From Haloferula helveola (lineage in GTDB: Bacteria > Verrucomicrobiota > Verrucomicrobiia > Verrucomicrobiales > Akkermansiaceae): 64,000 nucleotides of DNA. A program made the translations under genes and the position numbers. The stretch spans positions 2,790,001-2,854,000 of the forward strand of contig NZ_AP024702.1 of the NCBI RefSeq assembly GCF_037076345.1, given 5' to 3'. The notes beneath the pieces were generated by a model. It was not told the origin of the DNA. It saw only the letters and a list, made by a program, of their open reading frames with translations, and ran no database searches. Numbering within the stretch: position 1 is the first letter of the stretch; every line of letters starts with the position of its first letter. Below, piece after piece: positions 15,447 to 25,226 of this stretch.

Positions 15447-16049
15447 ATGAATGCCATCGAAACCATCGAAAGCCGCCGCTCCGTCAAACACTACGATCCC
15501 GAGCATGTGATGTCGGAGGAGGACCTGGCGAAGCTGATCGAGCTCACCAAGCTCGCGCCTTCCTCCTTCAACATGCAGAACTACCGCCTTCTGGTCGTTC
15601 GCGATCCGGAACTGCGGAAGCAGCTCCGCGCGGTGGCATGGGATCAGGCGCAGGTCACCGATGCCTCGGTGCTTTTCCTGATGTGTGCGGACCTCAATGC
15701 CCACCTCGCCGACCCGGCGAAATACTGGTCGCACGCGCCGCAGGAGGTTCAGGACATCCTCGGCCCGGCGATCCAGCCGTTTTACGAGGGCAAGGAACAG
15801 CTGATCCGGGACGAGGCCGTGCGCTCGAGCGCTCTGGCCGGGATGACCCTGATGATCGCGGCCAAGGGGATGGGCTACGAGTCCTGCCCGATGGTCGGCT
15901 ACGATCCCGAAGCGGTGGCCAAGCTGGTCAACCTGCCGTCCGACTACGTGCTCAGCTTCATGATCGCGGTCGGAAAGCAAACCAAGCCGGCGTGGCCACG
16001 CGGTGAGCGCCTGCCCGACTCCGAGGTGGTGAGCTATGATCGGTTCTGA
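15447..16049 (+). CDS. Nitroreductase family protein
   Basis: A 200-residue FMN-dependent oxidoreductase. It begins with the classic phosphate-binding start ETIESRRSVKHYDPE, then LAPSSFNMQNYRLLVV (FMN contact) and AAKGMGYESCPMVGYD near the C-terminal third. The family reduces nitro compounds, quinones or enones with NAD(P)H; the substrate is unknown. The length is normal. It closes the cluster with thioredoxin and the PPOX remnant and may be a target of the TetR regulator upstream, by analogy with similar redox clusters. Confidence 0.9.
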   Translation: MNAIETIESRRSVKHYDPEHVMSEEDLAKLIELTKLAPSSFNMQNYRLLVVRDPELRKQLRAVAWDQAQVTDASVLFLMCADLNAHLADPAKYWSHAPQEVQDILGPAIQPFYEGKEQLIRDEAVRSSALAGMTLMIAAKGMGYESCPMVGYDPEAVAKLVNLPSDYVLSFMIAVGKQTKPAWPRGERLPDSEVVSYDRF

Positions 16050-16084
16050 GGCGAGCTCTGGCGAATGAGCTGACTTTTCCGAAG

Positions 16085-16175
16085 GCGATGGATGGAACCG
16101 CAAAGACGCCAAGGCCGCAAAGGAGAGCGTATCGATCCAGCTTGGCGTCCTCAGCGCCTTGGCGGTGAATCGAAA
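16085..16175. repeat. Palindromic repeat 'CGCAAAGACGCCAAG' (family C)
   Basis: The left arm GGAACCGCAAAGACGCCAAG and right arm CTTGGCGTCC...GGCGGTGAATC can pair. A second copy at 30523-30630 lies in the inverted orientation. The core is a common intergenic repeat in many bacterial genomes. Confidence 0.7.
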
Positions 16176-16270
16176 GGCGCCGGGACATTTTTGGAAACGG
16201 GTACGTGACGTGAGGCGGAGCCGATGGCCTACGAGTTCGCTTGGGATGTGCATGGAGACCCCGTAAACGG

Positions 16271-16314
16271 GGAACTACAAACCCCGGTCGCGGGCCACGG
16301 GGGTTTGTAGTTCC
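16271..16314. repeat. Hairpin with TTTGTAGTTCC arm (family D)
   Basis: GGAACTACAAACCCC and its exact reverse complement form a 15-bp stem with a 14-nt loop. The right arm and its CTCCTTTAGGA tail recur at 45913-45937. Confidence 0.75.
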
Positions 16315-16417
16315 TCCTTTAGGATTTTCTTCCGAGGGACTAACGGCAGGGGAGGGCTGACCGCCCCCGATCAGCCGCGGGTCATGACGGAAACCGGGAG
16401 TGAGGTGGCGGTTCGGC

Positions 16418-16446
16418 GGACAAGCGAGGGCGCTTGTCCCTACCTT
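16418..16446. repeat. Hairpin repeat with trailing CTACCTT (family A)
   Basis: GGACAAGCG, AGGG, CGCTTGTCC, then CTACCTT: the same build as 381-409 and 37730-37759, with compensating changes in the stem. Confidence 0.65.
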
Positions 16447-16495
16447 GGCCGGGGATGATCGCTGGACAGGCTCGGGATGCCGCCGACTCTGCGCG

Positions 16496-17929
16496 GTGAA
16501 CCTTCTGCTGACCGGCGCCAACGGCTACATCGGGCTGCGGCTGCTGCCGACTTTGCTTGAAGCCGGGCACACGGTGACGGCGCTGGTTCGCGACCGGCGG
16601 CGGTTTCCCGCCGAGGAGTTCGATACCGACCGGCTCAAGGTGATCGAGGGCGATCTGCTCGACCCGGATTCGCTGCCGAGTCTGCCGGAAGATCTCGATG
16701 CGGCCTACTACCTCGTCCACTCGATGGGCGGCGGAGGAGATTTCGCCGAACGGGAGGAGGCGGTTGCCCGTCACTTCACCCGCTGGCTCGACACTGGGGA
16801 TTGTCGGCGGGTGATCTACCTGAGTGGCTTGGTCGACGAGTCCGGCCCGTTGTCGAAGCATCTCGAGTCGCGGCGGCACGTCGAGGACGTCCTGCGCAGC
16901 GGAAAGGCGGCGCTGACGGTGCTGAGGGCGTCGATCATCGTCGGCTCGGGTTCGGCGTCCTTCGAGATCGTCCGCGATCTCGCCGAGAAACTGCCGGTGA
17001 TGGTCTGTCCGCGATGGGTCAACACACGCTGCCAGCCGATCGCGATCCGTGACGTGATTTCCTACCTGCGCGGCGTGCTGGAAATCCCGGAGACCGAGGA
17101 CGAGGTCTATGACATCGGAGGCCCGGAGGTGCTCCGGTACCGCGACCTGCTCGCCGGCTACGCCGAGGTGCGCGGGCTGAAGAGATGGTTCGTGCCGGTG
17201 CCCTTCCTCAGCCCCCGGCTGTCGTCTTGGTGGCTGTACCTGATGACCTCGACCCGGTTCACCCTGGCTCAGGCACTGGTCGATTCGATGAAGCACGAAA
17301 CGGTCTGCCGCGAAAGCCGGCTGCGGGAAATACTGCCTCTCGAACTCTCGAGCTACCGCGTCGCCGTCGAGCGCGCCTTGTCCCGCATCGCCCAGAACCG
17401 GGTGCCGTCGAGCTGGATCGACTCGCTGGCGGCGGGATCGATGGATCCGCGGTTCATCGATGCGATCAAGGTGCCGGAGCACGGGGTTTTCACCGACCGC
17501 CAGCGGGCTCCATTGCAGGCCCCGCAGGACGAAGTCATCGATGCGGTTTGGTCGCTCGGTGGCGAGAAAGGGTGGCCGTCGATGAACTGGGCGTGGGACG
17601 TCCGCGGTGCCATCGACCGGCTGTTCGGGGGGATCGGCACCCGCCGTGGCCGCCGGCATCCCACCGAACTGAGACCCGGTGACGCGCTCGACTTCTGGCG
17701 GGTCGTTTTGGCCGATCGGAAGGCCGGGCGTCTGATCCTCTACGCGGAGATGAAGCTTCCCGGTGAAGCGTGGTTGGAGTTCGCGATCCGGGGTGGAGCG
17801 CTGGAACAGACCGCGACTTTCCGACCGCAGGGACTGCTCGGCCGACTCTACTGGTTCTCCGTCCTGCCGGCCCACTGGATCCTCTTTCCGCGGATGGCCA
17901 AGCGCCTCGCGGGTGTTGGGGGAGGGTAG
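16496..17929 (+). CDS. SDR/NmrA-like NAD(P)-binding protein with DUF2867 C-terminal domain
   Basis: A 477-residue two-part protein. The N-terminal Rossmann domain starts at the GTG with LLLTGANGYIGLRLLP (dinucleotide-binding TGxxGYIG), and has VIEGDLLD, YYLVHSMG and VIYLSGLVDE, as in atypical extended SDR/NmrA proteins. The C-terminal part (about 290-477) is a DUF2867 domain with the SWIDSLAAG...WSLGGEKGW...LDFWRVV...LYAEMKLPGEAWLEF pattern. Such fusions are common and uncharacterised; they are expected to bind NAD(P)H. The GTG is chosen because the Rossmann strand begins there. The protein appears complete and is followed by a 204-bp gap before the PATR gene. Confidence 0.85.
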   Translation: MNLLLTGANGYIGLRLLPTLLEAGHTVTALVRDRRRFPAEEFDTDRLKVIEGDLLDPDSLPSLPEDLDAAYYLVHSMGGGGDFAEREEAVARHFTRWLDTGDCRRVIYLSGLVDESGPLSKHLESRRHVEDVLRSGKAALTVLRASIIVGSGSASFEIVRDLAEKLPVMVCPRWVNTRCQPIAIRDVISYLRGVLEIPETEDEVYDIGGPEVLRYRDLLAGYAEVRGLKRWFVPVPFLSPRLSSWWLYLMTSTRFTLAQALVDSMKHETVCRESRLREILPLELSSYRVAVERALSRIAQNRVPSSWIDSLAAGSMDPRFIDAIKVPEHGVFTDRQRAPLQAPQDEVIDAVWSLGGEKGWPSMNWAWDVRGAIDRLFGGIGTRRGRRHPTELRPGDALDFWRVVLADRKAGRLILYAEMKLPGEAWLEFAIRGGALEQTATFRPQGLLGRLYWFSVLPAHWILFPRMAKRLAGVGGG

Positions 17930-18133
17930 AATGCGGGCTAGCGGATTGTGGCGGAAATGGGTCGCCGCTCCAGAGTGCCCGTAATCCTCGTCATCTGCAG
18001 CAAACGTCTTGAAGTGGGAGGATTCCGACTGTTTGGTAAGCGTTACGGGTGTCGATGAACCCAGACGCCCGCAGGACTGTGAACCCCATGTCCGCCCCGC
18101 TTGATTGCGGGAGTATCCACACTGCCCTAACCC

Positions 18134-21100
18134 ATGAAACCCCATCGACTCGCCCTCCTCGGGCTGGGCCTTAGCACCGCGTCCTTTGCCCAGGCGCCCT
18201 CCGCTGAATCGCGCACTGCCACCGTCAGTGAAGCCGGACCCGCCGTGAGCGGCAACGTGCTCACCGATGTCGAAACCGTCGCCCAGTATTCCTTCGACAA
18301 TCCCGGATTCGACGAAGGAACGCTGCTGCAGAACTGGACCGACACCGTCGGCACCAGCTTCCCATCGAGGCAGGTCTTCAACAACAACGCCTTCGCCGGC
18401 GGACGGGCCACCGGAGGCTTCGCGAACGGCTCCGGCAATCAGGACTCTTCGCACCCGACATTGGTGCTCACGTCCCCTTCGTTCGATCTGTCGTCCCCGA
18501 TCGTGATCCGCTTCGGCCTCGCGGGCGGCGCAGGAGCCGCTGCGGCGCCGGCCGCCGATCTCGCGTCGATTCCCGCCGCAAGCGGCAATGGAGGCTTCCA
18601 GGGTCTGGCACTGCGGCGTCTTTCCGATGACGCCTACGTCGCGTGGGCCCGACGCTCCGGCAACAATGCCGCGTACGAGACCCAAACCTTCAATTGGCAG
18701 GCGCTGGCGGCGATTGAAGCGGCGAATCCGGCGGATACCTATGTCCTCGACTACATCGACTACTACCACGGCGGCTGGGGCTTCGGCGGCGTGGATGACG
18801 TGACCATCTTCGGAGTCTCCGAGTCCGAAGTGGCGGTGGACAATCCGCCAACTGTCACCGCCGGGGCCGCGGCCTACGGATCGGACGTGCCTTCGGCGAC
18901 GAACCCGGCCGGCACGCTGAACGACGGGTTTCTCTACAATCCCGTGACTCCGACCAATCCGATGCCGGACACCGGTTTCAACGGACCGGACGGGTTCCAC
19001 AACAACAGTGGCAACGGACCTGCGACCCTGCTCTACGTTTTGGGCAGCCCGATTCTCGACGGCGCATCGAATCAGATCGCCGTCGATCTTTACGGTCGAA
19101 ACGCCAACCAGGATCGCGACAACGATGTCGACATCGCCTTCCTGGATGCGTCGGACGTGGTCTTGGGAGAGGTTCTCGGTGCCGCGATCCCGGACGGGGG
19201 CACTCCCCACCTGCGGGTGACCTCGACGGCTGCTGGAGTGACCGACGGATCGAGCATCGCGAAGATCCGGATCACGGGCAACGACTCGGACGGCACCCCC
19301 GCCACCACCAACAACTTCACGCTGATGGAAATGCGGGTGGCGAACCTGCAGGCGGACTTCGACCACCTGACCGACACGGTCACCGTGACCGAGGTTGAGG
19401 GGTCGGCGGCCAACGTCGGAAATCCGGTGACGCTCGCCTCGGGAGCCGAGGTGACCATCAACGCGGACGGCAGCTACACCTACGATCCCAATGGTGCGAT
19501 CGCGGTCGCCGGAGCACCCGTTCTCGATCCGGTCGGATTCACGATCGGCTACGGCGGCACCGACACCTCGAATACCCTGACGGTCAGCGTGGTGGATGCC
19601 GACGCGGTTTTCTATGTGGATGGCGCTTGGGCAGGTCTCGCGTCCGGCGATCCGATCGCCGATGCCGACGCCGGAACAACTGGTGCTCAGCCGGCGACCT
19701 TCGGGACCGACGCGTTCGCCACGATCAGCGAGGCACTCTTCGCCGCGCATGTCGGCTCGACCGTGGTCCTGAATGACGGGGCTTACGCTGAGGACATCGG
19801 TTTGGTGGGCGAGCGGCGCCTTCGGGTGACCGGCACCGATGCGGCCCAGACCGTCGAAATCGATCTCGTGGTCGGAGCGGCAGGCACCTCGATCGAAGTC
19901 CAAGGCACGTCCGTGCTGCTCCTCGCCGAGCCGGATCTCGACAGTGATCTCTCTCTGGCCGCCGGTTCCGTGTTCGCACCGGGCCCCGGAAATGTGGCTG
20001 GCGTGATTTCGGGGGATGGCGCCGTCGCGGTAGATCCAGCGGGTTCGCTCAGCCTGAGTGGCGCCAATACCTACACGGGAGGCACAACGATCGTTTCGGG
20101 TCGTGCGCAGGCCGACTCGTTGCAGGCTTTCGGCACGGGCGACGTGACGGTGCAGCCGTCCGGTCAGGCGTTTCTGGTCAGTACGGCAGGCGCCTTCGCC
20201 AACAACTTCACGCTTGAGGGCCAAGGTTGGACGGAAGGAGCCGGAGATCTTGGCGCACTTCGCTTCAACACCGGCACCGAGGTTGCGGGTGACATCACGA
20301 TCGCCGCGGCAGGTGCCCGGGTGGTTTGCTACAACGGAGCCGCCGCCACTCTCTCGGGGGATCTGCTCGGATCGGGCAATCTCGAATTCAACTACGAGGC
20401 CAACGCCACGGCGAACGGCACGCTCTCCTTCACCGGTGACGCGAGCACCTTCACGGGTGAGTTCTATGTCGCGAACGGCACCTTGGTGAGCGATTCGACT
20501 TTCGGCGCGGACCTCTATGTGGGCGACTCCGGCACCCTTTCGGGATCCGGCACGGTCAATGGCACCCTGACTTTCGGCACGACCGGCGGCGCCACGCTGA
20601 TCCGAGACCCGGATGGAGGCTCCGGATTCTCCGCGGCCGATGTGGTCCTGAACGGAACCACCACCGTCGACTTCGTTTCGTTGCCCGACACCTTCACACC
20701 CTTCGCCCTCTTCGACTACACCGGGACCATCGACGATGGCGGTGATGGCGTGTCGAACAACTTCGTGATGGCGAATGCCGGCTCCTACCGGCTTCCGGTC
20801 TTCAGCGACAACGCGATGACGATCGAAGTCTCGCTCAGCGGCAAGACGCTGACCTTCGTCGGAACCACGCCGGACTGGGACATCAATTCCAGCGTCAACT
20901 GGACCGACGGAATCAATCCCGAGCGCTTCTACAACGGCGATGCGGTGATCTTTGACGACACCGTGAGCGGTGGTTTCGCAGGCGTGGTCAACATCACCGG
21001 CACACCGGTGCCGTCGGCGATCACGGTCAACAACTCGACGGGCGACTACGAGATCGTCGGAGAGTTCTCCGGCGACGCTGCTCTGACGAAGTCGGGGACC

Positions 21101-24100
21101 GGAGTCCTTACCCTGACTCCTCCGGATGAAGATATGCCCTACACCGGCCTGATCACGATCAACGGCGGCCGGGTTGAGCTGGGGACCGATGACGGCGCGC
21201 TGCGCAATGCGAGCGTCCGTGTGAATGCGGGCGGCACCTTCGCCTACCTCGCGGGCAATGCCGACAACGACACCGAGACCGACTTCGAACTGGCCGGTGG
21301 CACGCTCGAGTTCAACGAAAGCATGGCGATCTGGCCGGCCGGGAATCCGATCACCCTTGTCACCGGTACGACGAGCACGGTGACCGTCAACGCGGGCACG
21401 GTAAACACGGCGCTGTCGACGATCGTGGGAGACGGCAGCCTCATCAAGTCGGGTGCGGGCACCTTGCAATTCCAGAGCGCCGAGCCGGTGACCTACACCG
21501 GTTCGACAACAGTCGAGGAAGGGCTGCTGCAGGTCGACGGAGATGTGGCCACGCAGTCGGATGATTGGACCGTGGAAGGTGGAACTCTTCGGCTCGGCAA
21601 CGACAGTGGCGCGCCGATCGCCAACCTGCCGCCTGCATCGACCGTGGTGATGACCGATGGCACGTTCGACTACAGTGGTAACGTTGAGACCGTCGCCGGC
21701 CTGACGATGGACTCGACCACCGGGACTCCGACGCTCTTCGTCAATCCGGCCAGCAGTGACCTGACGGTGGATGTGCTGACCCTCACCGGCACGGACAACC
21801 TCGTGCGCTTCTCGACCCTCACAGGAACGGGTCCGTTCCCGGTGATCACCTACAACTCGACGCTCACCGGCACCGCAGGGGTCAACCTGCGGCTCGACAA
21901 CGACTTCCTCCGCCCGGGCAGTTGGGCGGACAACGCTGGCACGCTGGAAGTCACGCTGCTGCCTTTGGCGACCGAGTGGACCGGTGCCACGAGCGCCTTC
22001 TGGGAAGTGGGTGGCCTCGACAACAACTGGACGACCGCGCCGGGATTCTACTTCAACTTCGACACGGTGACCTTCGGGGACACCGGTGCCGGAGCGATCA
22101 CCATCGATGACCTTGAGAATGACCCGATCCTTCCCGGCGGCATCGTCTTCAACAACACCGCCGGCAACGACTACACCTTCACCGGCCAGTCGATCGGCGG
22201 AGCCGGCAGCCTGACGAAAAACGGCGACGGAATCGTCGAGCTCAACAACACGCAGAACACGTTCACCGGCGGTGTGGCGGTCAATGACGGCACGCTCGCT
22301 CTGGGAACGGGCGGCGGTACCGGTGCAGTCCGGGGCGTCGTGACGGTGACCGGCGACGGCAGTCCTTCGAGCAGTGTGCTCCGGCTCGATGTGAACAATG
22401 CGATGGGCTACACCGGTGGACAAAAGGTCAACGAACTCAACCTGTTCGACGGCGCATTCGTCGACAACCTGGGCGCCCAGGACAACGGTTGGAACTACGT
22501 CCTGAACATGCGCGGCAGCGCGATGCTTTCGAGCGCGCCGGACGGGCGCTTTTCGTTCGGTGGCCCGGGCGGAGGAACCGGATCGGAGATCAACGTGCTC
22601 GCGAGCGCGACCACCTCGGAAATAGGTGGAGCGATCACGATCCGTGAAAACAATCCGGGCAATCAGCTTCCGATCGATGTCGAGGACGGCGCGGCGGCAA
22701 CCGACTTCCTGCTTTCGGCGAACGTCAACGAGAACCGCGGTTTCGTGAAGACCGGAGCCGGCAGGATGGAGCTTACCGGCCGCAAGACCGGCACGGGGCC
22801 GATCCGGGTCAGCGGAGGAACGCTCGCCGCCATCGGCACCGGTTCCCTGTCGTTCGACGGCTACGATGGCGCCTCGGTCATCACGGTGGACTCAGGTGCC
22901 GTGCTCGAACTGGACGACTGGCAGTACTACGAAGGCAACGCCACCCAGACCTCGCTCGGTGGCCTGCGCAACAACGCCAATGCCATCGTCATCGACAACG
23001 GCACGATCCGGATGAACGGCGTCGGCGACTGCGCCTATGACCGGGGGTTCACGATCAATGCCGGCGGAGCGACACTGGAGGCGAACGGAGCGAACCGCTG
23101 GGTGCTTGAGGTGGGAACCGCGCTGGTGTTGAACGGAAATCCCAACCTGTTGCTAACCGGCAGCGGCACGGGGCAGATCGACAAGGCCTACTTCGGGGCG
23201 GGCGGGATCACCAAGACCGGCAGCGGCACGTGGTTCCTCAACGGCGCCAACACCTACACCGGGCCGACCGTGGTCAGCGACGGAGCCCTCGGTGGCACCG
23301 GCTCGGTGACTTCGGATGTGACGGTGGCTGCCGGAGCCTCGTTGGAGCCGGGCGCCTCGGTCGGCAGCTTCGATATCACGGGTAACCTCGACATTTCCGC
23401 GCTCGCCGGCGGAGCGGGAACGCTCGACTTCGAACTGGATGCGATCGGCGCGAGCGACCAGATCACGGTGACCGGAACCACGACCATCGGTAGCGGTCTG
23501 CTGGGCTTTTCGGACTTCGTGTTCACGGATCTCGGCGGACTCGAGAACGGCACCTACACGCTGATCAGCAGCGGCTCCCTTTCGGGTTCGCTCGACGGTG
23601 GAAACCTGTCCGGACCGATCGGTGGCGCGACCGCCACCTTGCAGGTGACCGGGAGTGATATCGAACTGGTGGTCACCGGCGCCCTGTCGCCCTTCGAGGA
23701 CTGGATCGAGAATACCGTTTTCGCCAATCCGGGAGTCCTTGCCTCGCCGGCCGACAAGCTGCCCGGAGCCGATCCTGATGGCGACGGGATCGACAACATC
23801 GGCGAGTATGGCTTCGACGGTGACCCGACCGATGGAGCAAACAATGGCAAGGTGTTCCTGGTGATCGCCGACGGTGATGACAATCCGGACACCGATCCGG
23901 ACCTCATTCTGACCGTGGCGGTTCGCTCCACGGTGGTGTTCACGGGCGGTGCTCCCGCGACCGGAAGCGCGGATGGAGTCGACTACAGCATCGAGGGCAG
24001 CCTCGACCTTTCGTCCTTCACGGAAACCGTGAACGTCGAGAGCGTGGCCATTCCGCCAGCCGGGGCTCCGACCCCGAATGCCGGTTGGGAATACCGGAGC

Positions 24101-24172
24101 TTCAGCCTCGATGGCTCCAGCGGCCTGCCGGATAAGGGATTCCTCAGGGCCAGAGCGGAGGAAACTCCGTAA
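18134..24172 (+). CDS. Very large secreted PATR (autotransporter-associated beta-strand repeat) protein
   Basis: A 2,012-residue protein with signal peptide MKPHRLALLGLGLSTASFA. The N-terminal 400 residues form a carbohydrate-binding-like beta region. A VCBS-like stretch lies at about 416-456 (AEVTINADGSYTYDPNG). Beta-helix repeats of the PATR type occur around 632-661, 980-1016, 1100-1135, 1358-1392, 1536-1567 and 1692-1723, each of the form 'L.K.G.G.L.L.G...YTG.T.V..G.L'. The C-terminus has a calcium-binding-like DPDGDGIDNIGEYGFDGDP and a Verrucomicrobia-type tail; no beta-barrel or PEP-CTERM anchor is seen. It is paralogous to the protein at 53633-57148. A role in adhesion or surface structure is inferred. 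Confidence 0.85.
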   Translation: MKPHRLALLGLGLSTASFAQAPSAESRTATVSEAGPAVSGNVLTDVETVAQYSFDNPGFDEGTLLQNWTDTVGTSFPSRQVFNNNAFAGGRATGGFANGSGNQDSSHPTLVLTSPSFDLSSPIVIRFGLAGGAGAAAAPAADLASIPAASGNGGFQGLALRRLSDDAYVAWARRSGNNAAYETQTFNWQALAAIEAANPADTYVLDYIDYYHGGWGFGGVDDVTIFGVSESEVAVDNPPTVTAGAAAYGSDVPSATNPAGTLNDGFLYNPVTPTNPMPDTGFNGPDGFHNNSGNGPATLLYVLGSPILDGASNQIAVDLYGRNANQDRDNDVDIAFLDASDVVLGEVLGAAIPDGGTPHLRVTSTAAGVTDGSSIAKIRITGNDSDGTPATTNNFTLMEMRVANLQADFDHLTDTVTVTEVEGSAANVGNPVTLASGAEVTINADGSYTYDPNGAIAVAGAPVLDPVGFTIGYGGTDTSNTLTVSVVDADAVFYVDGAWAGLASGDPIADADAGTTGAQPATFGTDAFATISEALFAAHVGSTVVLNDGAYAEDIGLVGERRLRVTGTDAAQTVEIDLVVGAAGTSIEVQGTSVLLLAEPDLDSDLSLAAGSVFAPGPGNVAGVISGDGAVAVDPAGSLSLSGANTYTGGTTIVSGRAQADSLQAFGTGDVTVQPSGQAFLVSTAGAFANNFTLEGQGWTEGAGDLGALRFNTGTEVAGDITIAAAGARVVCYNGAAATLSGDLLGSGNLEFNYEANATANGTLSFTGDASTFTGEFYVANGTLVSDSTFGADLYVGDSGTLSGSGTVNGTLTFGTTGGATLIRDPDGGSGFSAADVVLNGTTTVDFVSLPDTFTPFALFDYTGTIDDGGDGVSNNFVMANAGSYRLPVFSDNAMTIEVSLSGKTLTFVGTTPDWDINSSVNWTDGINPERFYNGDAVIFDDTVSGGFAGVVNITGTPVPSAITVNNSTGDYEIVGEFSGDAALTKSGTGVLTLTPPDEDMPYTGLITINGGRVELGTDDGALRNASVRVNAGGTFAYLAGNADNDTETDFELAGGTLEFNESMAIWPAGNPITLVTGTTSTVTVNAGTVNTALSTIVGDGSLIKSGAGTLQFQSAEPVTYTGSTTVEEGLLQVDGDVATQSDDWTVEGGTLRLGNDSGAPIANLPPASTVVMTDGTFDYSGNVETVAGLTMDSTTGTPTLFVNPASSDLTVDVLTLTGTDNLVRFSTLTGTGPFPVITYNSTLTGTAGVNLRLDNDFLRPGSWADNAGTLEVTLLPLATEWTGATSAFWEVGGLDNNWTTAPGFYFNFDTVTFGDTGAGAITIDDLENDPILPGGIVFNNTAGNDYTFTGQSIGGAGSLTKNGDGIVELNNTQNTFTGGVAVNDGTLALGTGGGTGAVRGVVTVTGDGSPSSSVLRLDVNNAMGYTGGQKVNELNLFDGAFVDNLGAQDNGWNYVLNMRGSAMLSSAPDGRFSFGGPGGGTGSEINVLASATTSEIGGAITIRENNPGNQLPIDVEDGAAATDFLLSANVNENRGFVKTGAGRMELTGRKTGTGPIRVSGGTLAAIGTGSLSFDGYDGASVITVDSGAVLELDDWQYYEGNATQTSLGGLRNNANAIVIDNGTIRMNGVGDCAYDRGFTINAGGATLEANGANRWVLEVGTALVLNGNPNLLLTGSGTGQIDKAYFGAGGITKTGSGTWFLNGANTYTGPTVVSDGALGGTGSVTSDVTVAAGASLEPGASVGSFDITGNLDISALAGGAGTLDFELDAIGASDQITVTGTTTIGSGLLGFSDFVFTDLGGLENGTYTLISSGSLSGSLDGGNLSGPIGGATATLQVTGSDIELVVTGALSPFEDWIENTVFANPGVLASPADKLPGADPDGDGIDNIGEYGFDGDPTDGANNGKVFLVIADGDDNPDTDPDLILTVAVRSTVVFTGGAPATGSADGVDYSIEGSLDLSSFTETVNVESVAIPPAGAPTPNAGWEYRSFSLDGSSGLPDKGFLRARAEETP

Positions 24173-24209
24173 CCCGCCAACCGTAACCGGCATTTGCCCA
24201 GAATTCGAG

Positions 24210-24244
24210 ACCCGCGGAGCCCGAGGTTCCGCGGGTTCTTCTTT
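24210..24244 (+). terminator. Rho-independent terminator after the PATR gene
   Basis: ACCCGCGGA, 9-nt loop, TCCGCGGGT, then TCTTCTTT, 38 bp after the PATR stop codon. Confidence 0.75.
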
Positions 24245-24305
24245 GCCAACCCGGCCGTTTCGACGGAGTCCGTGGAAACACCCGGCCTGTTTGCGAGGTA
24301 TCTGT

Positions 24306-25223
24306 ATGACACCTATGAAAGCCCTTCTGCTCGCCGCCTTCGCTCTTCTGCTTGTTCCCTGCCACGCGAGGGACGTCCTTCTTCACGGGAAGGGGCGGCT
24401 GGTGCTCTGGAGCGATGGCGAGATCAAGTGGGAGATGCCGTGGGGAATGATCCACGACATCCACCGCGGCCCGGACGGGCAGGTCTTCGTCCAGCGGAAG
24501 ATGCGGGAGGTATGCGAGATCGACCCGGAAACGAAAGAGGTGGTCTGGAGCTACGATGCGTCCAGTAACAATGGCAACGGTGGGAAGAAGATCGAGGTCC
24601 ACGCGTTCCAGCCGCTGGGCTATGGCAAGATGATGGTCGCCGAAAGCGGTCCCGGCAGGATCATCGAGATCGACCGTGACGGGAAGCTTCTGAAGGAAGT
24701 GAAGCTGAAGCTCGACCGACCGCATCCGCATCGGGACACCCGCCTCGCGCGGAAGCTGGAGAACGGCAACTACCTCGTGTGCCACGAGGGTGACGGTGTC
24801 GTCCGCGAGTATGGTTCCGACGGCAAGGTGGTGTGGGAGTTTCCGGTTCCGCTTTTCGGCCGGGAGCCGAAGGGAGGACACGGACCTGAGGCATTTGGAA
24901 ACCAGGCATTCTGCGCGCTTCGCCTCAAGAACGGGAACACCCTGGTGAGCACCGGCAACGGGCACTCGGTGCTGGAGGTGACACCCGGGAAGGAAATCGT
25001 CTGGAAGCTCGAACAGAGCGATCTCGAAGGCATCACGCTCGCGTGGGTGACGACCCTTCAGGTCCTCTCGAACGGCAACTACGTGATCGGCAACTGCCAC
25101 GCGGGACCGGGACAGCCTCAGCTGGTCGAGGTCGATCCGAAAACCAGGAAGGTCGTTTGGCAGATGGACGAGTTCGAGCGATTCGGCAACGACGTTTCGA
25201 ACAGCTTGGTGATCGTCGAGTAA
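24306..25223 (+). CDS. Secreted beta-propeller (PQQ/arylsulfotransferase-like) protein
   Basis: A 305-residue protein with signal peptide KALLLAAFALLLVPCHA. It contains repeated blades of the form 'G.V.EYGSDGKVVWEFPVP', 'LKNGNTLVSTGNGHSVLEVTPGKEIVWKL' and 'LSNGNYVIGNCHAGPG', each with the 'NGN.L' and 'G..VW' motifs of PQQ-like or arylsulfotransferase-type propellers. It is shorter than the enzymes of those groups, and no catalytic His pair is obvious, so a sugar or ligand-binding role is as likely. The ATG at 24306 has GAGG 7 nt upstream and is preferred over the in-frame ATG at 24315. The terminator upstream separates it from the PATR gene. Confidence 0.75.
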   Translation: MTPMKALLLAAFALLLVPCHARDVLLHGKGRLVLWSDGEIKWEMPWGMIHDIHRGPDGQVFVQRKMREVCEIDPETKEVVWSYDASSNNGNGGKKIEVHAFQPLGYGKMMVAESGPGRIIEIDRDGKLLKEVKLKLDRPHPHRDTRLARKLENGNYLVCHEGDGVVREYGSDGKVVWEFPVPLFGREPKGGHGPEAFGNQAFCALRLKNGNTLVSTGNGHSVLEVTPGKEIVWKLEQSDLEGITLAWVTTLQVLSNGNYVIGNCHAGPGQPQLVEVDPKTRKVVWQMDEFERFGNDVSNSLVIVE

Positions 25224-25226
25224 GGG

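Larger units (their letters stand above)
16050..16495. other. 446-bp intergenic region composed largely of hairpin repeats
   Basis: No coding sequence recognised. It holds three unrelated palindromic elements in a row (16085-16175, 16271-16314 and 16418-16446), each with relatives elsewhere in the window. The last ends about 50 bp before the SDR gene start. Confidence 0.7.

Noticed and set aside
16382-22423. A 2,013-codon open frame on the minus strand opposite the SDR and first PATR genes.
   Set aside because: It is antisense to two clear genes and has low-complexity Arg/Gly/Val-rich translation with no signal peptide or domain. Long antisense frames are a known artefact of high-GC codon usage.
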